DNA of 64,000 nt from Falciphora oryzae (taxonomy: Eukaryota > Ascomycota > Sordariomycetes > Magnaporthales > Magnaporthaceae): the NCBI GenBank assembly GCA_000733355.1, contig JNVV01000006.1:217591-281590 (forward strand), written 5' to 3'. The translations under genes and the position numbers were made by a program. Below, piece by piece: positions 61,536 through 64,000 of this stretch. The notes under the pieces were generated by a model that saw only the letters and a program-made list of their open reading frames with translations, did no database searches and was not told the DNA's origin. The number at the start of each line of letters is the position of its first letter. Position 1 is the first letter of the stretch.

Positions 61536-64000
61536 GCTTCTTGTTTATCCAGATGCCCCAGCAACCTGATGATGACCCCTCGTCATCTGTCCGTCCCATC
61601 GGCATCTGCCAGATCCGACACTGTTTTCTCTCCGGCGTTCTTGTAGAAAAAGGGTTATCGGCTTTTAGACGGTGGTATCATGGAAGCACCAACAAAACAT
61701 TCGGAACGGCCCGTTCTGTCTTTTTTCTTTTCATTTTTTGCGCCCTGTTTTCCTTTGTACAAACCATCATCCCATTGCGTTTGACGTTTACACTACCCAT
61801 TTCTTTTCTTCTTGGTCCACATCACATCCCAAGCCCCCTCGTTTTGCTCACTACGGCATAGACAACCGCGGTTAGTGGCCGACTGGGTTCAGTTGCACCG
61901 CCCTTCGGACCATACGCCCATGGCGAGTAGTAGGTAAAGCAGCAGGTCATGCCCTTGGAGTCACAGCCTCGAGTTGTCGAAAGGTGTAATGGGCGGGCAA
62001 AGTCAGATTGAGAATGGAAGGCGAGGGGATTTGATACATGCACGAAGCGTGGAGGCTATACTTGAGAGATGGCCCATATCTTGCTGGTTAGAGTAGCTGT
62101 CCAAAGGCATGGACTAGGTATGCCTCCTTTAATGCAACGGTTGAACACGTTCCACGGTCCCATGTCGGCCTCGTCTTCCCGGCCAAAGAGGTGCGATCGC
62201 TATGCCGGACTCTGTCACAACTGGCCTTGATGATCTGGCGGTGTCGACACTAGGTCGCTAATGTCCCTTTGCTGACGACAGCTGCACTGGCGGCGATGAT
62301 TCCCCACGCGCTACCCAAAGCGGCTGTCGCATCCCTCGCTATTTTGGGCCCCCTCGGCGGACGACCTACAGAGCTACAGACTTGGCCCAAGGGGCAAGCG
62401 GTGGGTGGAAGGTGGAATTAGGTTCCCTTCCCGGCTCATCAGCACAAGGGCTGGTCAGCCAAACGTGATTAGAGTGGCCGTGTCCTCCGTACATCTGTAG
62501 GTCGTGTGCTTGTGCGGAAGGATGGCAAAGGCAGGCGTACACTAGTGAGGGCTAACGAACGGGGGATCTTCAGGGCCCCCTTTTCTCTTCCTTGTTTTTC
62601 TGTGATTCCTATCTATCCCCCCTCGTTCCACGCTTGCCTACCGTGCCCACGGTCCGACCGAAGGGCAAAAGTTACCTAACCTCTGCCACATCGCGAGCTT
62701 TTCTTTGGGACCATCTCCTGAGCTAGCCGTGGCTAGCCCGGTGGGGATGGAGGATGAGGAAAAAGAAGAGAAGGTGCTAACGAGCAGCTAACCAGACCAG
62801 GGAAAGGAGGAGGGGGTGTGCGTGGTGGAAATCATTCACACAGATGGTGGGCGCTCAGCCCTGCCCTGCACGTTTGTTCATTGCGGGTTAATTCAGGGGG
62901 CGGCTCCCGCGGCAGTTGCGCTCTCGCTTTGACTTTTACTTTTTGCTTTCCCTGTGCTCCCTCTTTTTTTTTCTCTCTCTCTCTTTTTGTTCCCTTTTTT
63001 TGGCGGTAGCGGAATGCTAGCCGAGAGGCTCTGTGCATCTCTACAGCTTCTGGGTGTGAGTGTGTGTGTGTGCACGCGAGTGCGAGAGCGAGCGTGTGTG
63101 TTTGTGTGTGCCCGACTCTTTGACTGGTGCTGCCGTCTATCCCCCCTGGCTCACTCACACGCACCCTCTCCCCTCGCTTTCTCAGGGCACGGCTCTCTCG
63201 AGACTAACATAACGCCATGGGGCTCAGTAATCAGGAAATGACGGGCAAAAAAAGGTCGCACGCCCCGGGATTGGTCCTCTTAGAGGGAGGGGAGGGGAGC
63301 AATCCATCCTCCCGCCCCAGGATTTCGAGCCAGGAAATCAAGTCTGGTCCCCAACAGAAGGCCGCTAGAGGGCGTCCTTTTTTGGTTGGCTGGCACACGC
63401 TGGGCTCTTTTTTTTTCCCTGGCACGTCTCGCTCGCTCCGCGCCATGAGAATAAGGTTTGGCAGGGGTTAGGGACAAGGGCACGCCGAGAAGGACGACGC
63501 ATTGGTGAGGGCATTCCTGCTCTCCTTGCTATTCACAAACCGACCACACCTCTTTTTTTTTTTTGTTTTTTCCCTATTTAATTTCTTGGCTTTGTGAATG
63601 TTGCAAGTGGGCGGTCTTGTGCCCGAAGTTAGTGGAAAGGCTGTGGTTTTGCCGCTGCTCTCTAGCGCTTTGTTGGTTGGTTCCCAGGGGGCTGCCCGTG
63701 CGGGCAGAAAAAGAAAAAAAAAAAAAATGACAAACGGCGCCTGGGCCTTTTTTTCTTCTCCTCAATGATCGCCCACGACGTCTAGCTCATGTCCCGCTTT
63801 GGTGACATGATGGGGGAGCAGCTGCCCGGCACTTGCCGGATGGTCCGTCGTCACGTCCTCGCACGGGGAGAAGGATTGCCACTACTGCCGAGCAGGGAAG
63901 AGGCACAGGTTTCCACCATGGTTCCCGCAAGGTTTCATGGTTGGCCACGGTTCGTCTTCTCTCGCCTGAGATGGGGGCCCGAGGTGCAGGGAGGAGGAAG
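61536..64000. other. Right-edge region without recognised gene
   Basis: 2.5 kb. The DBP2 3' UTR is expected in the first few hundred bases. The rest has short frames only, a pyrimidine tract (62962-63001), a TG-rich stretch (63053-63110), T-rich runs near 63552 and an A14 run (63714-63727). No domain or splice pattern could be recognised. Confidence 0.5.

Overview
The window is nuclear DNA of a filamentous ascomycete (Pezizomycotina), most likely a Sordariomycete. Genes are separated by 0.2-2 kb of spacer and coding DNA is GC-rich at third positions. Introns are mostly 44-170 nt with GT..AG ends and branch sites such as GCTAAC or CTGAC. The gene set includes noxR, a fungal uricase, a fused THI20-type thiamine enzyme and fungal-type ATG16 without WD40 repeats. 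There is one assembly gap of 148 N (13180-13327). I see no tRNA, rRNA, CRISPR array or intact transposon.

Layout: 1-5244 (-) RRP5, cut by the left edge; 5902-9034 (+) YML020W-like alpha/beta-hydrolase; 9694-11552 (-) mitochondrial processing peptidase alpha; 13386-15807 (+) FHA-RING ubiquitin ligase; 16920-19621 (-) VPS16; 20308-21087 (+) ATG16; 21463-23050 (-) DOT1; 24275-25603 (+) single-pass membrane protein of unknown function; 26165-28408 (-) TYR1 prephenate dehydrogenase; 28889-30049 (+) ATS1-like RCC1 protein; 30263-32040 (-) RAD9; 33031-33928 (+) hemerythrin-domain protein; 36100-38085 (-) noxR; 44139-45336 (-) CCS1; 46202-46842 (+) mitochondrial ribosomal uL13m; 47387-48457 (-) uricase; 50374-54715 (+) RICTOR/AVO3; 55804-58177 (+) THI20; 58818-61535 (+) DBP2. 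That is 19 protein-coding genes, nearly all conserved housekeeping or signalling genes. Most neighbours are divergent or convergent and share no pathway, so there is no cluster logic. Exon joins were worked out by hand from splice signals and reading phase, and every multi-exon model closes in frame.

Two stretches are gene-poor: 33.9-36.1 kb, with A/T tracts and a weak LTR-like block, and 38.1-44.1 kb, about 6 kb upstream of noxR with no supportable gene. The last 2.4 kb also holds no recognisable gene.

No new multi-gene system is visible. The best leads are: a uricase that ends without a peroxisomal targeting tripeptide but keeps an LKSK-like relic in a shifted frame; four W-x-x-W motifs in the disordered half of the YML020W-like hydrolase; two possible N-termini of NoxR around a 15-nt first exon; a 544-nt intron inside DBP2 at a helicase-motif boundary; and upstream ORFs in front of RICTOR, ATG16 and the hemerythrin gene.
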